Shown: one piece after another, positions 22,606 through 33,815 of the stretch
Layout of the letters: each line of letters begins with the position of its first letter
How positions within the stretch are numbered: the first letter of the stretch is position 1
NCBI GenBank assembly: GCA_013248845.1
Contig: WSQC01000044.1
Span: 1-64,000 of the forward strand
Length of the DNA stretch: 64,000 nt
DNA from: Passalora sequoiae
Taxonomy: Eukaryota; Ascomycota; Dothideomycetes; Mycosphaerellales; Mycosphaerellaceae
Direction: 5' to 3'
The notes under the pieces: model-generated
The model's database searches: none
The model's input: the letters and a program-made list of their open reading frames with translations, nothing else
Told to the model about the DNA's origin: nothing
Position numbers and translations under genes: made by a program

Positions 22606-22826
22606 ATCTGAATTCTCGTCAATGCTTGATTAGCACCTGACGCCTGCGCACACACGCACTTGGAGCGTCTTTCATCAATAATATCTATCGTCCGGCACTT
22701 GGATCCTGGCGATGGAGACGCTGTAGCCGCCTTCTCCAGCGGATCGTCATTGTCACACTGGGGCGATACGAACACTGCCCAGCCTGAAATGCAACACCAC
22801 TGCGCGCCTGCAATAATTGAGACGCG

Positions 22827-22828
<2 letters not shown>

Positions 22829-22857
<29 letters not shown>

Positions 22858-22876
22858 GCTCTCTCTCTCTCTCTCC
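22829..22876. repeat. CT dinucleotide microsatellite
   Basis: About 24 CT units with two CG interruptions. Confidence 0.9.
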
Positions 22877-25800
22877 GTCTACTGTATGTAACATTCCAAT
22901 GTCATCTATCTGAAACTCTATTCTGGCATGTCACTTCTAACAGCCAGGCTACACCGCTGCAGAAGAGAGTCAGATAGGCGCGCATGGCGTAACGCAGGCC
23001 AAAGATAAGCTTTTCTGCATAGCACATACCTACCTAATCTTAGGGGGAAGCGTTGTACGCGCACCTTCCATTCCGACGACGGCGCCGTACCTTCCTCTTC
23101 GCAGCTCACCTCATCTCCAACGAGGGCAACAACCAAATTTCTCCAGATATCTATCTTCACATATCTATCTCCAGATATCTATCTCCCACGAGACTCTGGA
23201 GCGTCATCTATGCCGCCATCGCCAGCTTTGATGATCCTCGAACGGTCGGAAGCGCGGTGTCTTCATTGAAACACATCTCCAGCAACGTGCAACGCTCACG
23301 AGCGTGCCGTCTGCTGACTGTGCGCGCTTCTGCGAGCTTCCATTTCGTAACGGAGGAAATGCGGCGTCTGCTACCTCATGTTTCAGCATTAGAAATGCGA
23401 AACCTCTCTACCAAAGGCCCTGAGAATCGTGTCAGTAGCACACACCACCAGTCAGCCTTACGGCACTATCCCACTTCAGCTTCATTTCTTCGGCCATTTG
23501 CAGCCACGCAATACACTGCATCCTGCCTGCTGTACCCCGGCCCCTGCGCACGCCAGATTCGTCGTCTTCCTGGCTGCAGCGCATGCTACACGCTGGCCAT
23601 GCCGGCTAAATACAGAAACTGGTGGCCAAGCAATTGCGTTTCCTCATCAACCTCTTCTATCACACCCTGGACTGTAAACTATGTCTACGCTTACTCGCTC
23701 GAGCCGTCTCCTATTAGAATTTCCTGTGAAAGGTGCTTGCGTGTCCAGACATGGCGCTTTAAGGGGTGGTTATGTCCGAGCACCGCCTGCATATTGATCA
23801 CCTCAACAACAACAACAAGAATACTTGGGGAGGTAAACAATGACCGCGGCCATGAAGAATCCTTTGTGGAGCGGAGTCGCAGTACTGAGTCAGAGAAATG
23901 ATCGTCGCAGCCTTGGCGCGTGGCGGCGCGAGGAGACCATTCTGGCATGTCCAAATGGTCGGGCTCTAGACATCACACACAGCATGTCATCGGGCCGAGT
24001 CAGAAAGCGGACGAATTTCCGTCTTCCAAGCAAAGTATGTCGCCTCGTTTCTGGTATATCGTTGTTCCCAGTAACGCGAGCCCATGCAATTCGAGGTTCG
24101 TGAGATTAAGATGTCATGAGGGCCGCTACCTGTCGCCAGGATACTGTATTGCATTGCTGCTGTCACTGGACGTCTACACGTTGTGGCTTCGCAACCAAGA
24201 AGTCTCAACACTTTCTTGCGGTGCCGAATCCCCTGCCCAAGAGTATATCCTATGCTTCAAGCCGATGTTGAGGACGGTTTCCTTTCGTTCGGGAAAACTC
24301 TGCGGGCGTCCCTCTTTTCACCAACTGTGGAATTGCCCAGGTATTATTGTCCTAGATGAACGAGATGCAGGGACTGGCTTTAACTTGGAGAAGTTCGCGC
24401 TTCATGGCAAATCCTCGGATGTTGCACAGACCGATCGTCTTGCAGAAATTGGGCGCTTCACGTTCAGATCTTGTCCGGCTCACCACCTTCTGGGGCGTGC
24501 TTCTCCCGCGCAGAGAATCTATTGTCGTCATGAGACCACCGAGCGAAACAAGCTCGAACTCCGCTTCGTACGATACGATGCGTCCTAACGCATCTGATTT
24601 GTAACGTCTGAAAACGTATCAGGCATAAGACGAACGTGTTCCCGAATTCTGCGAGAAATCTTAAGCACGAGAAGCCAGTACTCAGACTATGGCTACACCG
24701 ATTATTGCGATTCTATTGATGGATGACCGTTGACTGTACGTTGTCAACGATGGAGACGAGAACTTGATATGAACAGGTATCGATGGGCAGTATTTGGGAG
24801 CACGAGATATGGTCGAATCAATGGCATTGTTGAAGTCGTCAACAAACTGTCGACATATACCTGATCTGGCTCACAACCCCGCTACAGTTGAAGTGGGTGC
24901 TTGGACTGCTTGTCGTCAGTTTGGAACATGTGATGAATGATCCGTTATTGGGTACTCACTCTGTGCGTCAGACGGTCACCATTGCGGTCTCAGCTCTACG
25001 AGCAATCTGCGTGGTCATTATGGCCATCATAGTCCTCGTCGATCCATTCACATCTACTCGAGTTTAGCATACTTGCCCTCTATAGCGAGTGCGAAATCGC
25101 GTATGCAACGCACGGGTGGTCATTTTCCTGGCACGGAAAGTACTAGGTATGCCGATCAGTATTTACACATGCTAACTCCATTGTGAAAATGTATGCTTAC
25201 ACTAGAACATGGGAGTCCTTCACCGTTGGAATTCCAACAATGGTTGCTATAGATGTTACAATGCTATGCTACTGTTAGCCAGCTGATCAACAACTCTCCA
25301 GATGTAGGATACGAACATCTGCCATCGTGCCGATTGCTGACGCAAGGATCGCGATGAGGATCACAACGGACTTCATAGTTGCCAGGCAGAGGTGCTGCAG
25401 CAAATATAGTTGAGAATGTTCGAGTATTGTGTCTACTCACTGCTGATGTAGCTTACTTATAGCACTCTCCAGTCCTGCGGCTTAGACATTGTGGTGTCAT
25501 GTCTGTCAGCAGTAGAGACTTTTCCCTATAGCGGTGCTTCCGACTTGGTTGGCCTCCTTCTTGGATGCGATCCTGAGCTTCGGCGGAAGTTTGTAAACGA
25601 TGACTGGGATATAGAAACCTCGACATTCCGCTGCCGATCCGAATCCTGGGCAACGGGATGTCCTCTACAAACGGCGATGCTCGCACGGTGCGCGAATCCT
25701 TTCGGTCGATACTGCTGCAGCGCCCGACTTGCGGTTTCAGGATTGTCTTATCGTGGCACCATCGCATCGCGGCATGGCGCCTCGTCGCAGCCCTCATCTT

Positions 25801-27132
25801 CAAATGATGTCCCGAAGACATGTGCGTCTTCCCATTAGAAGTATCGAACGTCTGTATGTTCATCTTGTATCGAGGCCTGTGCGACATACCAATTGATAAG
25901 ACCATATTGACTTGGCCAGATGCCCCAAGCCATATGAGCCAGGCGGCACGGTCAGACAAGCTTCTTTCGTTCAACTGTACGATGACACAATGCGCTCCAA
26001 TATATGCCATGATGCCTTGTTGGCTTTCCTACGCGACCGTCAGTGCCCGAAATGCGCCGTGCTCTGCAGCCGCGCACTCACGAACGAGAAACCACGTGTG
26101 TTGGGATGCGACCTGAGCAGTCGCAGGGTAGCGGGTTCCGTCGATTACGGCGTGAACGCCGAGAGCATAAATTTGCCTCAGGATCGCCGCAAGCTTCTGA
26201 TCATGCTCGTGTGCGCACGCACTGCCTAATCGAACTCTGAGGAAGTCGTCCGTGATAAGACTGCCGGTGCACTCGGGCTTCTGCACCTTCCGCTCGGCAG
26301 ATGAGCTCGGACTGATGTTGATGTCGCTCAGCATGGGCACGCACGATGCCGACTCATCGAAGCCAGAAGTCATTGCTTTGTCGATGAAAGGATTCGACAT
26401 CAGACCTGTAGACCAGACCACCACACACACCCGACCTCGGAACCAGGAATTGAGCAGAATGTCAGCTGAACGGCGGACCGGCCTGTGAAAGCCAGGCATC
26501 GTTGACAAGCTCTGGACGTTGTGCAGCCATCCTTTCGCGCCGTACACTGCACCCGTCACGATTGGACATTGGCCATATCGCATGATACTCACCGTTCATC
26601 ATTCTGAAGGCTTAGTGTAAAGCCACTACTGGCCTTTACGGAGCTGAGGCCGGCGTTACGGTGCTCGGGAATGGATGCGATCGAAGTGAGATTTTGGCGT
26701 CTCGGAACCATGTCCGGCTGCATGGCCGTTGCTGGCGGAACTCTGTAGACACGCTCAACGTGCAGGCGGTTGGTCCGACGAGAGTGGCACTGAAAGCAGG
26801 AGCGATGTGAAAGAAATAGATCTGGTGACTATTGTTGAAATTGGGTGAAGTGGTCAGCTGCAGGGTTCTGGTTAGAGGGAAGCATTGCGTACCCGGTTCT
26901 CAAAGTCGTGGTTGGAAGGACCTACGGAGCTGCTTTTATTGCGCTTAAGGTTCAACATATCGGCTACACGTGAGCAGTATGCACATAGCTACACGAATTT
27001 CTATTGAACACAACCTGAAAGTTTTGATGGATGCTGCGCATGCGGGTTGTAGGGCGACGCGGGGGAGTCGAAGGCGACCTCGAGAGTTCTCTGTCTTTGC
27101 AGTTACTGTAGGCTGCTCTGTCGTCCGTGTTT

Positions 27133-28413
27133 CTATAGCTGGTCAGGAACGTCAACATATTTCGGCCTCGAGGGAATTGTTCTCATCTGATCGCCCGGAT
27201 TGCCCTCGATGTCAAAGAGCTTGTAGATCCAGGCGATGATGATGAAGAACGACTCCGGCTCTCCCATATGCTTTCTGTGATCAACAAACCGCACTTCTTT
27301 CGGCGCTCCGTGCATCAAGCACAGGTAGTAGTCATCGATTGGGAAGATCTCGTCGTTGACACCATTGACCAAGAGTAGTTTTGCGCAATCCGGCTTGTCC
27401 AGTGTGCCGTCTTCGAGCAAGGAGAACTTCATCGCTTCCTTCTTAAACTTGTCGAGGTCGCTGCCATAACCCCACTTGAACGCCAGTGTGGTCGCCAGGT
27501 CAAAGGGATACTCGAGATGATTGACGTGCGACAGCCATTCCTCATTGAACATATAGTGGCAACCACCGCCCAATGCCACCACGCCCTGCAGTCTCTTTGG
27601 GTGTGTGTGCGCCACGCGAATAGCGTAGTAACCGCCAGTGCTGAATGCCCACATCGCTTTGCGCGTCTGGTCAATCTCGGCTTGCTCCTCAATCCAGTCA
27701 AACAAGGTTGACCAAACACGTTCGGGAGATGTAGGGTCTGTTGGATCCGCTGGAGAATCACCCGTGCCTGGAATTTCCAGAATAACCGTCGCAATACCCT
27801 TTAGTGACCACCCCTCGATCCACACCGCGAGCTCCGTCCGGTAGCCATCCAGTCCAGTCAACACTATGACGAGTGGCACAGGCTTATCCTTCGATGTACC
27901 AGGTGGCAGATGATAGTAAAATGGTAGATCCTTGCCGTCCTTATTATTTCCATGCTTGTGGAGGATCGTGACTTCGTGTGTTGGGCGCTCTCGCAATGCG
28001 AGACCTCTTTTAGCCGCTTTCTTCCCTTCCTGCCAAGCATAACGCTGCTTCTCCGAACGTGGCGCAGGAAAACGGGAGATTCGATATACTGCTGAGGCAC
28101 GCATGTAAAATTCGGAAGCTTTCTCACAATCCCCCTCTCGGTCGGCCTTCTCTGCCTCCGCCAATAACTCCTCGGCTTTGGGGAAGAACGCTTGTGCGTA
28201 TTTGTCCCAGTCATACGGCTCTTTTTGGTCTTCCTTGACCAGTCTTTCTACGATAGGCTCGAAGTCCTGGTAAGCATTGAACATGAAGGGATATAACCCC
28301 AGTTTGCATGGTTGTTGCCACTTTGTCTTCCACAAACGCTCGAACGATTCATGATGTACTGCAGGAGTCTTGATCGCGTCTTGTATGAAAAACCTGCCAC
28401 CTGGAGCGGCCAT
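27133..28413 (-). CDS. Ayg1-like alpha/beta hydrolase (DHN-melanin/polyketide-shortening family)
   Basis: Serine alpha/beta hydrolase closely resembling Aspergillus Ayg1, which shortens the heptaketide YWA1 to tetrahydroxynaphthalene in melanin synthesis. Single exon, 426 residues from ATG at 28413; an in-frame GTG 24 nt upstream is ignored. The cap-like N-terminal region has FERLWKTKWQQPCKL, YPF and the AAVYRISRFP-like stretch ASAVYRISRFPAPRS. The core has VLTGLDGYR, EIPGTGDSPADPTDP and the nucleophile elbow WAFSTGGYYAIR (Ser258). Asp354 in GVNDEIFP and His382 in RKHMGEP complete the triad. All three residues are present, so the enzyme should be active. No polyketide synthase, reductase or scytalone dehydratase lies in the window, so it is not in a visible melanin cluster; a different acyl-chain substrate is possible. 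It borders the RIP-like island by about 330 bp on its 5' side. Confidence 0.85.
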   Translation of the reverse strand: MAAPGGRFFIQDAIKTPAVHHESFERLWKTKWQQPCKLGLYPFMFNAYQDFEPIVERLVKEDQKEPYDWDKYAQAFFPKAEELLAEAEKADREGDCEKASEFYMRASAVYRISRFPAPRSEKQRYAWQEGKKAAKRGLALRERPTHEVTILHKHGNNKDGKDLPFYYHLPPGTSKDKPVPLVIVLTGLDGYRTELAVWIEGWSLKGIATVILEIPGTGDSPADPTDPTSPERVWSTLFDWIEEQAEIDQTRKAMWAFSTGGYYAIRVAHTHPKRLQGVVALGGGCHYMFNEEWLSHVNHLEYPFDLATTLAFKWGYGSDLDKFKKEAMKFSLLEDGTLDKPDCAKLLLVNGVNDEIFPIDDYYLCLMHGAPKEVRFVDHRKHMGEPESFFIIIAWIYKLFDIEGNPGDQMRTIPSRPKYVDVPDQL

Positions 28414-28739
28414 GCTGGTCCCGCGTACGTGTAACACGGTATACGTATAAGGAAGGAAAGGCGCACTAAGACGTTGGTTGTGAAACGAGAAATGGAGTCA
28501 ACACGAATGTATACCTGCGATGGGGGAAGGTCGTCATGCTTTCGGCACGAACAGGGGCGGAAGAGAAGAGCTGGTGTGTCTCCCTCCATACATGTAGATC
28601 GATCCATCGTGTGCCCGGTCACTATTGGCTGTTGAACAAGCAGAAGATCTTGTGGCTGCGTGGTACATCCGAGTGGGGACGCAACGAGCTTGGCGGGATC
28701 GTTGGGGACGGAGCTCCATTTCAGGTATGTATCGGGCAA
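28414..28739. promoter_or_regulatory. Upstream region of the Ayg1-like gene
   Basis: Normal-composition DNA between the Ayg1-like start codon and the edge of the AT-rich island. It presumably holds the promoter. No element recognised. Confidence 0.4.
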
Positions 28740-29038
28740 AACTGCTTTCTTAACTTTAGTATCTTAATTCCCTCAGATAATAGCATTAGTAGTACATAAA
28801 TAACCTATAGATAGTATATAGATAGTCTTAAATAGCTTGTTAAGTCTATTTATTACCTGTAAATCTCTTTACCTTATCCTTTAATACCTTATAAGTATTA
28901 TATATCTTACTTATACTACTAATAGACTTACTAACCTTAGCCTCTAACGCTACTAATCTTACTATTAGTATTTTACCTACGCTTTTAGCGCCTTATTCTA
29001 CTACTTAAGGGTAGTAACTTAGTACTTATTAGAGATAG

Positions 29039-29170
<132 letters not shown>

Positions 29171-30172
29171 AGTCTTTAAGATAGTAAAAGTAGACTTACT
29201 CTTTATATAGTAGAAGGTATATACTTTATTAGTACTAATATATAAGGTTATATTTATAGACAATGATATATTCTCTAATATATAAATGTTTCTAAGTAGT
29301 ATAACCTTTAGCTAGTATAATAAGATAATCCTACCTCGCCCCTAAAGGACAAGGACCTCCCCTTTTCTTATACTACCTATATTACCCTAGATATAAGCTA
29401 CGTACCCGCTAGGGGCTCGCCGCCTCCCTTCCCTTAGATATACTACCTAACCCTAGGATTATATAATTACTAATAATTATATAATTACCTAGGATCCGCC
29501 GGGTAACCCCGGGGGTTCTACCGGTTATATACCTTTAGTACCTTATATACTAATAAATCTATATAGGTTACCTAATAGTAGAAGATATAAATACCTACTA
29601 GAATATTAGTGAATAGTTATATAAACATACTAAGAATACTTACTAGTAAAAGAGAACTATATATTTAACCCTATTAGAAGTCTTAACTATACGCTATATA
29701 GTATAATATATTTATAATAATTAGGATATAGCCTTATACTTTATTATATTACTAGTATTAAGTAGTATCTTAAGGCCTTATTTAGGTAGTCTTACTAGTA
29801 GAGGCTTAGTATATCTAGCGGCCATATAATTATTACTTTTAAATAGCTTAAATAAATTATTAATTCCTATATAGATTTAACTACTATTATACTTTTTAGT
29901 TATACTTATTTAATAAGACTTAAATAACCCTAGCTATATATAAGCTATACTTACTATACTAGTCTTTACTACTAATCTACTAGTAACGGGTGTCTAGTTT
30001 ATAAATTATAATACTCTACTTATACTTATCTACTATCTATCTATAGATTTATATTATATATAACTAGCGTATTATAGAAATATTAGAAGAAAATTATAGA
30101 AAGCTAAGTACTAAGAATATTATTATTTAATTATCTATAGCTTATTCCTAGGTATTTACTATAAGACTTTTA

Positions 30173-30286
30173 TATACCCTACTAATACTTATATACCCTA
30201 CTAATACTTATATACCCTACTAATACTTATATACCCTACTAATACTTATATACCCTACTAATACTTATATACCTTACTAATACTTA
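30173..30286. repeat. 19-bp tandem minisatellite, six copies
   Basis: Unit TATACCCTACTAATACTTA repeated head to tail at 30173, 30192, 30211, 30230, 30249 and 30268. The first five copies are identical by eye; the sixth has one C-to-T change. Confidence 0.95.
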
Positions 30287-30592
30287 TATCTATTAATATA
30301 TATATCTATATTATATATAACTCGGTCTATTATACAAATATATACACGAGCAGCCTAACCTACCTACGATTAGACCTAATTTACAGTTTCTGAGATTCGA
30401 GTTTTGTCCGTAGATGTCCACGGGTATATCCATGGATGTCTCTCCCTACCTACAGCGGCGGAGCAGAGAAAGTCCCCGGATGCGTCGTATTCGTAACCCC
30501 GTCGTGTGTATTGACCTGACTGCTTCAACTTCTGTTCCACCTCATTCTCTTTGACACAATATCGACAACCGGCTTTGGTGTTGGATATAGCC

Positions 30593-31162
30593 ATGGCCGC
30601 GAAGACGCCTGTCGCTGCCATCTTTGAGAACCTGAAGGGTTCCTGGCGCCTTCGCAGATCACTGAACAGTGTTCTTCCGGGATTCCCTTCAGGCATTTTC
30701 GAAGGTGTCGCGACATTCCGCCCAAGGGAGCCCACTTCTGGAGCAGCCGCTGGCGAGCTCGTCTACAGTGAACAAGGGGAATTGAAGACTGACAATGGCT
30801 TTACCTTGAAGGCCAACCGAAAGTATGTGTATCGATATGATGCTGATGAGGATAAAATCAGCGCGTGGTTCGTCAAGGAGGACACAAAGCAGGCGGATGG
30901 CAACGAAGAGGTCGACTATCTCTTTCACGACCTCGAATTGGACTCTGCAAACTCTGGTCATGCTTGGGCGGGTCGAGGCGAGCATCTTTGCCAGCTTGAC
31001 ATGTATTGGGCATACTACGAGTTCAGGCTACCTAAAGTGGCTGAACAGGGCCGTGAAATGGATGTCTTTGGAGTACGCTACAAGGTCAAAGGTCCGCAGA
31101 AAGATTATACAAGCGATACCGCTTACGAGCGCACATTTGCGAGCGATGTGGCTGTTTTGTGA
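30593..31162 (+). CDS. DUF6314 family protein
   Basis: Fungal and bacterial domain of unknown function, probably a small beta-barrel fold. Single exon, 189 residues, from ATG at 30593 just outside the RIP-like island. The family pattern is visible in order: LKGSWRLRRSL at the N-terminus, GIFEGVATFRP, LVYSEQGEL, the Tyr-rich strand KYVYRYDADED, the FHDLEL segment, GEHLCQLDMYWAYYEF and the closing YKVKGPQKDYTSDTAYERTF. No signal peptide or membrane segment. Nothing in the neighbourhood suggests a pathway. The protein appears intact despite the mutated DNA about 230 bp upstream. Confidence 0.8.
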   Translation: MAAKTPVAAIFENLKGSWRLRRSLNSVLPGFPSGIFEGVATFRPREPTSGAAAGELVYSEQGELKTDNGFTLKANRKYVYRYDADEDKISAWFVKEDTKQADGNEEVDYLFHDLELDSANSGHAWAGRGEHLCQLDMYWAYYEFRLPKVAEQGREMDVFGVRYKVKGPQKDYTSDTAYERTFASDVAVL

Positions 31163-31289
31163 ATACCGCAAACCGACTTCTCGCTGATTGTGTGGCGTAT
31201 TGCAGACGCAATATGCAATGTTGCGTGCCACTTCATCTATCTTCGAGCCTGGTTGGCGACACTCTTGAAGCTATATTGTCAATAGCAAA

Positions 31290-33605
31290 ATGTCTTCGTC
31301 GTTGGAACGCACGCTCTGGCCACCAAATCATGCCTCTGGCAAGACACTTCTGGATTCCCTGGATGTCGTTGCTTTACGACAGCTACGGCTTTGCAGTCGT
31401 GAGCTGAAAAGGATCGTTGACGAGCACGCTCCACGAGCTTTTGCCATTCTTCACTTGTTCGCTCCATTAGGCGTACATGGCGCCATGCACGGAGTCGACA
31501 TAATTGGTCCACGTTGTCAGCACCTGGTTATCAAGATCGCTCTACCTGGGCAAAGCAAAAGTCATCCTGCCATTTCCGATTCTCCTTGGCATCAGACCGG
31601 GGATTTCTACATCCAAAAGGTCAGACCGCATAAGCAGAACTATGATTGGTCTGCGCCACAAGGTGTCCAGGGCTTGAAGATGGATCGCACGATTTGGGAT
31701 CATGCCTTTATGCACTTTCCGAGTCTCGCAACAATCACTCTTCGGATCGCTGGCAGTCCAGCTTGGACAGGATGTACGAGACTAGAAGAAACTCTGGTGC
31801 TAATACGACTGGCCATTGAGAGGGCGCATCTGCCACTTCTTCGTACAGTTGAGATCCTGCCGGTTCACGCGATGGGCATCATACACCTTCGCTGGGACTC
31901 TTTCGGCACTTGGCGACAAGTCTCCAGCAAAGGCAGTCAAGCATGGCGTAGCCTCAGTACCCTCAAGCTACAGGTCAAAAATATTGGCATCGAACCTCAA
32001 GTGACCGACAGACAATATCTCATGTTTTTGAAAAGCCTCCACTCCTACCTGCGAAGCTTCTCTAGCACTTTGATTTGCTTGAAGTTTATGTGGACTGGTG
32101 GCAACGGACCAAGTCCAATGTTACTGCATAAAGAATCAGGTATGGAAGCCCAACAACCAATCTATTGGCATAGACTGAATGAGTTGTGGTTCGGCTGTGT
32201 CAATGAGCAACGCAAGACTTTGACATCATTATCGAGCCTCGCCCCCGACGTTACCATTATAAAAAAGCTACAGCGATCGGCTACCTCTTCTGGACCACCG
32301 GCCTGGGTAGACGTGCTTGTCCCGAACGCTTTCACATCACACTCATCGAATGGTCCCAGTACAGCGATCAGGACGTTTCGGCAGGAAGTAACAGAACTTA
32401 ATAAGCGTATGGCATCAAGCAGCGGAACAGATACTATCGACCTGATATACACATCTTACGGATCGCGCCCGGGATCCAGGAGGAGCAATACCATTAGACC
32501 AGATTCCTCAACAGTTGGCAGCCACAACAGTGAAGCTGGTAACGACAGCAATGACAGCGTCGATGCCATTCTTGACGATCGCTACTCTGAGACGTTGACA
32601 GAATATATGCCGCAGTCAACCACAGGTAATGCCACTGCAAACATGGTTGACCGAGAGTCTGTCGAAGGTGATCATTCGACCTCATCACCCCACGATGCAC
32701 GAGGAACGGGGCTGCAGCGTCCTGGTCGTTCTAGATCGAGCTTTTACAGTGTTTCCAGCACAGAAAGTGGTCCTCTGACCACGCTTCTGAAGAGGCTGAG
32801 ACGAGGAGAACAACCTCTAGGGCCTGGCCGCTTCTTGCAAAACAGGCAAGCTGCTCCTACTGAAATCTCTAGGCCTCTGTCCCCACATCTACCATCCTTG
32901 TCTCATGGCAGAGCGCGACGTCCGAGAGAATCAATCGTTCGTGCACTCGACCGGCAGCTCGATTCCGAAGCAGTATCGCAGATGTCAGCACAAGAGCGCA
33001 TAGCGGATTGGCGGCGGCAGCTGCGCTTGTCGACTGCATCATTCGCTAGCAGGATGAACATGAAAAGCGTGAACGTGGGTACCAGCCATGATGCGAGCCA
33101 AGCTGAACGATGGCTGGTGACACATTACCATGATGATGCGCTCAGTCGCCATATCAGAGATTGTCAAACAACGAAAGCCGCCACGTCTGTACCCGTAGGC
33201 TCAGCAACAGCAGCGCGTCAACAGGAAGCGCACCAACAGAACCATGACATCGATTTGCTTCGTAGGCAGATCCTTGATGACATGTCTCAACATTACGAAT
33301 ACGATGGAAGTCGGTATGCTGTAAAACCACATGCGACTGATGCGACGTATGACCCTCGAAAGGGCCGGGCGTCGCCGATCTCAAATGGAGGCCCGATCCG
33401 TTTGAGTTCAAGACGTAGTCGAAGCACAATCGAGTCCTCACGATCTAGTCAATATCTGCAAGCTCATGGACACGGGCCAGGATCGCAATCAATGGCCTGG
33501 AGCATGTACAGTGAAGGCGGAGCATATGGCGAAGGGGAGTACAAAGCGCCACATCAGCGGCAAAGCCGTGCGTCGGTGTTTCAACGAGTCAAAGATCTTC
33601 TTTGA
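31290..33605 (+). CDS. Hypothetical protein, possibly F-box-like N-terminus with long disordered tail
   Basis: Not firmly recognised. One uninterrupted frame of 771 residues starting 128 bp after the DUF6314 gene. The first 60 residues (TLLDSLDVVALRQLRLCSRELKRIVDEH) have the spacing of an F-box-like helix bundle without a full consensus. Residues about 100-360 look folded, with repeated hydrophobic and Trp-rich patches (HFPSLATITLRI, STLICLKFMWTG) reminiscent of leucine-rich substrate-binding regions. The remainder, about 400 residues, is Ser/Arg/Gln-rich, with many possible phosphosites and a short ERIADWRRQLRLS helix around residue 570. It converges on hexokinase with 210 bp between stop codons. 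Probably a lineage-specific fungal protein; an SCF adaptor role is only a guess. Confidence 0.65.
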   Translation: MSSSLERTLWPPNHASGKTLLDSLDVVALRQLRLCSRELKRIVDEHAPRAFAILHLFAPLGVHGAMHGVDIIGPRCQHLVIKIALPGQSKSHPAISDSPWHQTGDFYIQKVRPHKQNYDWSAPQGVQGLKMDRTIWDHAFMHFPSLATITLRIAGSPAWTGCTRLEETLVLIRLAIERAHLPLLRTVEILPVHAMGIIHLRWDSFGTWRQVSSKGSQAWRSLSTLKLQVKNIGIEPQVTDRQYLMFLKSLHSYLRSFSSTLICLKFMWTGGNGPSPMLLHKESGMEAQQPIYWHRLNELWFGCVNEQRKTLTSLSSLAPDVTIIKKLQRSATSSGPPAWVDVLVPNAFTSHSSNGPSTAIRTFRQEVTELNKRMASSSGTDTIDLIYTSYGSRPGSRRSNTIRPDSSTVGSHNSEAGNDSNDSVDAILDDRYSETLTEYMPQSTTGNATANMVDRESVEGDHSTSSPHDARGTGLQRPGRSRSSFYSVSSTESGPLTTLLKRLRRGEQPLGPGRFLQNRQAAPTEISRPLSPHLPSLSHGRARRPRESIVRALDRQLDSEAVSQMSAQERIADWRRQLRLSTASFASRMNMKSVNVGTSHDASQAERWLVTHYHDDALSRHIRDCQTTKAATSVPVGSATAARQQEAHQQNHDIDLLRRQILDDMSQHYEYDGSRYAVKPHATDATYDPRKGRASPISNGGPIRLSSRRSRSTIESSRSSQYLQAHGHGPGSQSMAWSMYSEGGAYGEGEYKAPHQRQSRASVFQRVKDLL

Positions 33606-33815
33606 TTAAATCCTGCTGGTCAGCCATATATCAAAGAAGTAGTGCATGAAGCAACCCCTTGAGAGAGGGATATTTCTCGATTCGTGGCATGTATCATCAC
33701 TTCCAGCCGATCTGCGCCCAGCGCCTCGCTGTTTCTCAGTAGGTATAGCTCAGGGTATTGAAGATCCTCCTTTGTACAAGAAAGAAACCGTAAAGGATCG
33801 TTCACCAACGACGCT

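Larger units (their letters stand above)
21513..27132. other. Gene-poor stretch of 5.6 kb with simple repeats
   Basis: No gene can be supported. Long overlapping open frames on both strands (for example plus strand about 23053-23901 and minus strand 26592-26029) have no convincing start, splice pattern or recognisable family. A weak F-box-like pattern can be imagined in the former (PDIYLHI, later RLLPHVSALEM). The segment holds several microsatellites listed separately. The promoter of the RasGAP gene must lie at its left edge. It could contain RNA genes or young coding sequences I cannot see by eye. Confidence 0.4.

Noticed and set aside
23053..23901. 282-codon plus-strand open frame with a vague F-box-like pattern
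   Set aside because: No consistent domain, no clear start context and odd residue composition. I could not separate it from a chance open frame.
25453..26592. Two long minus-strand open frames (26592..26029 and 26010..25453)
   Set aside because: They end and start almost back to back but no splice pair joins them, and neither shows a domain, signal peptide or motif.
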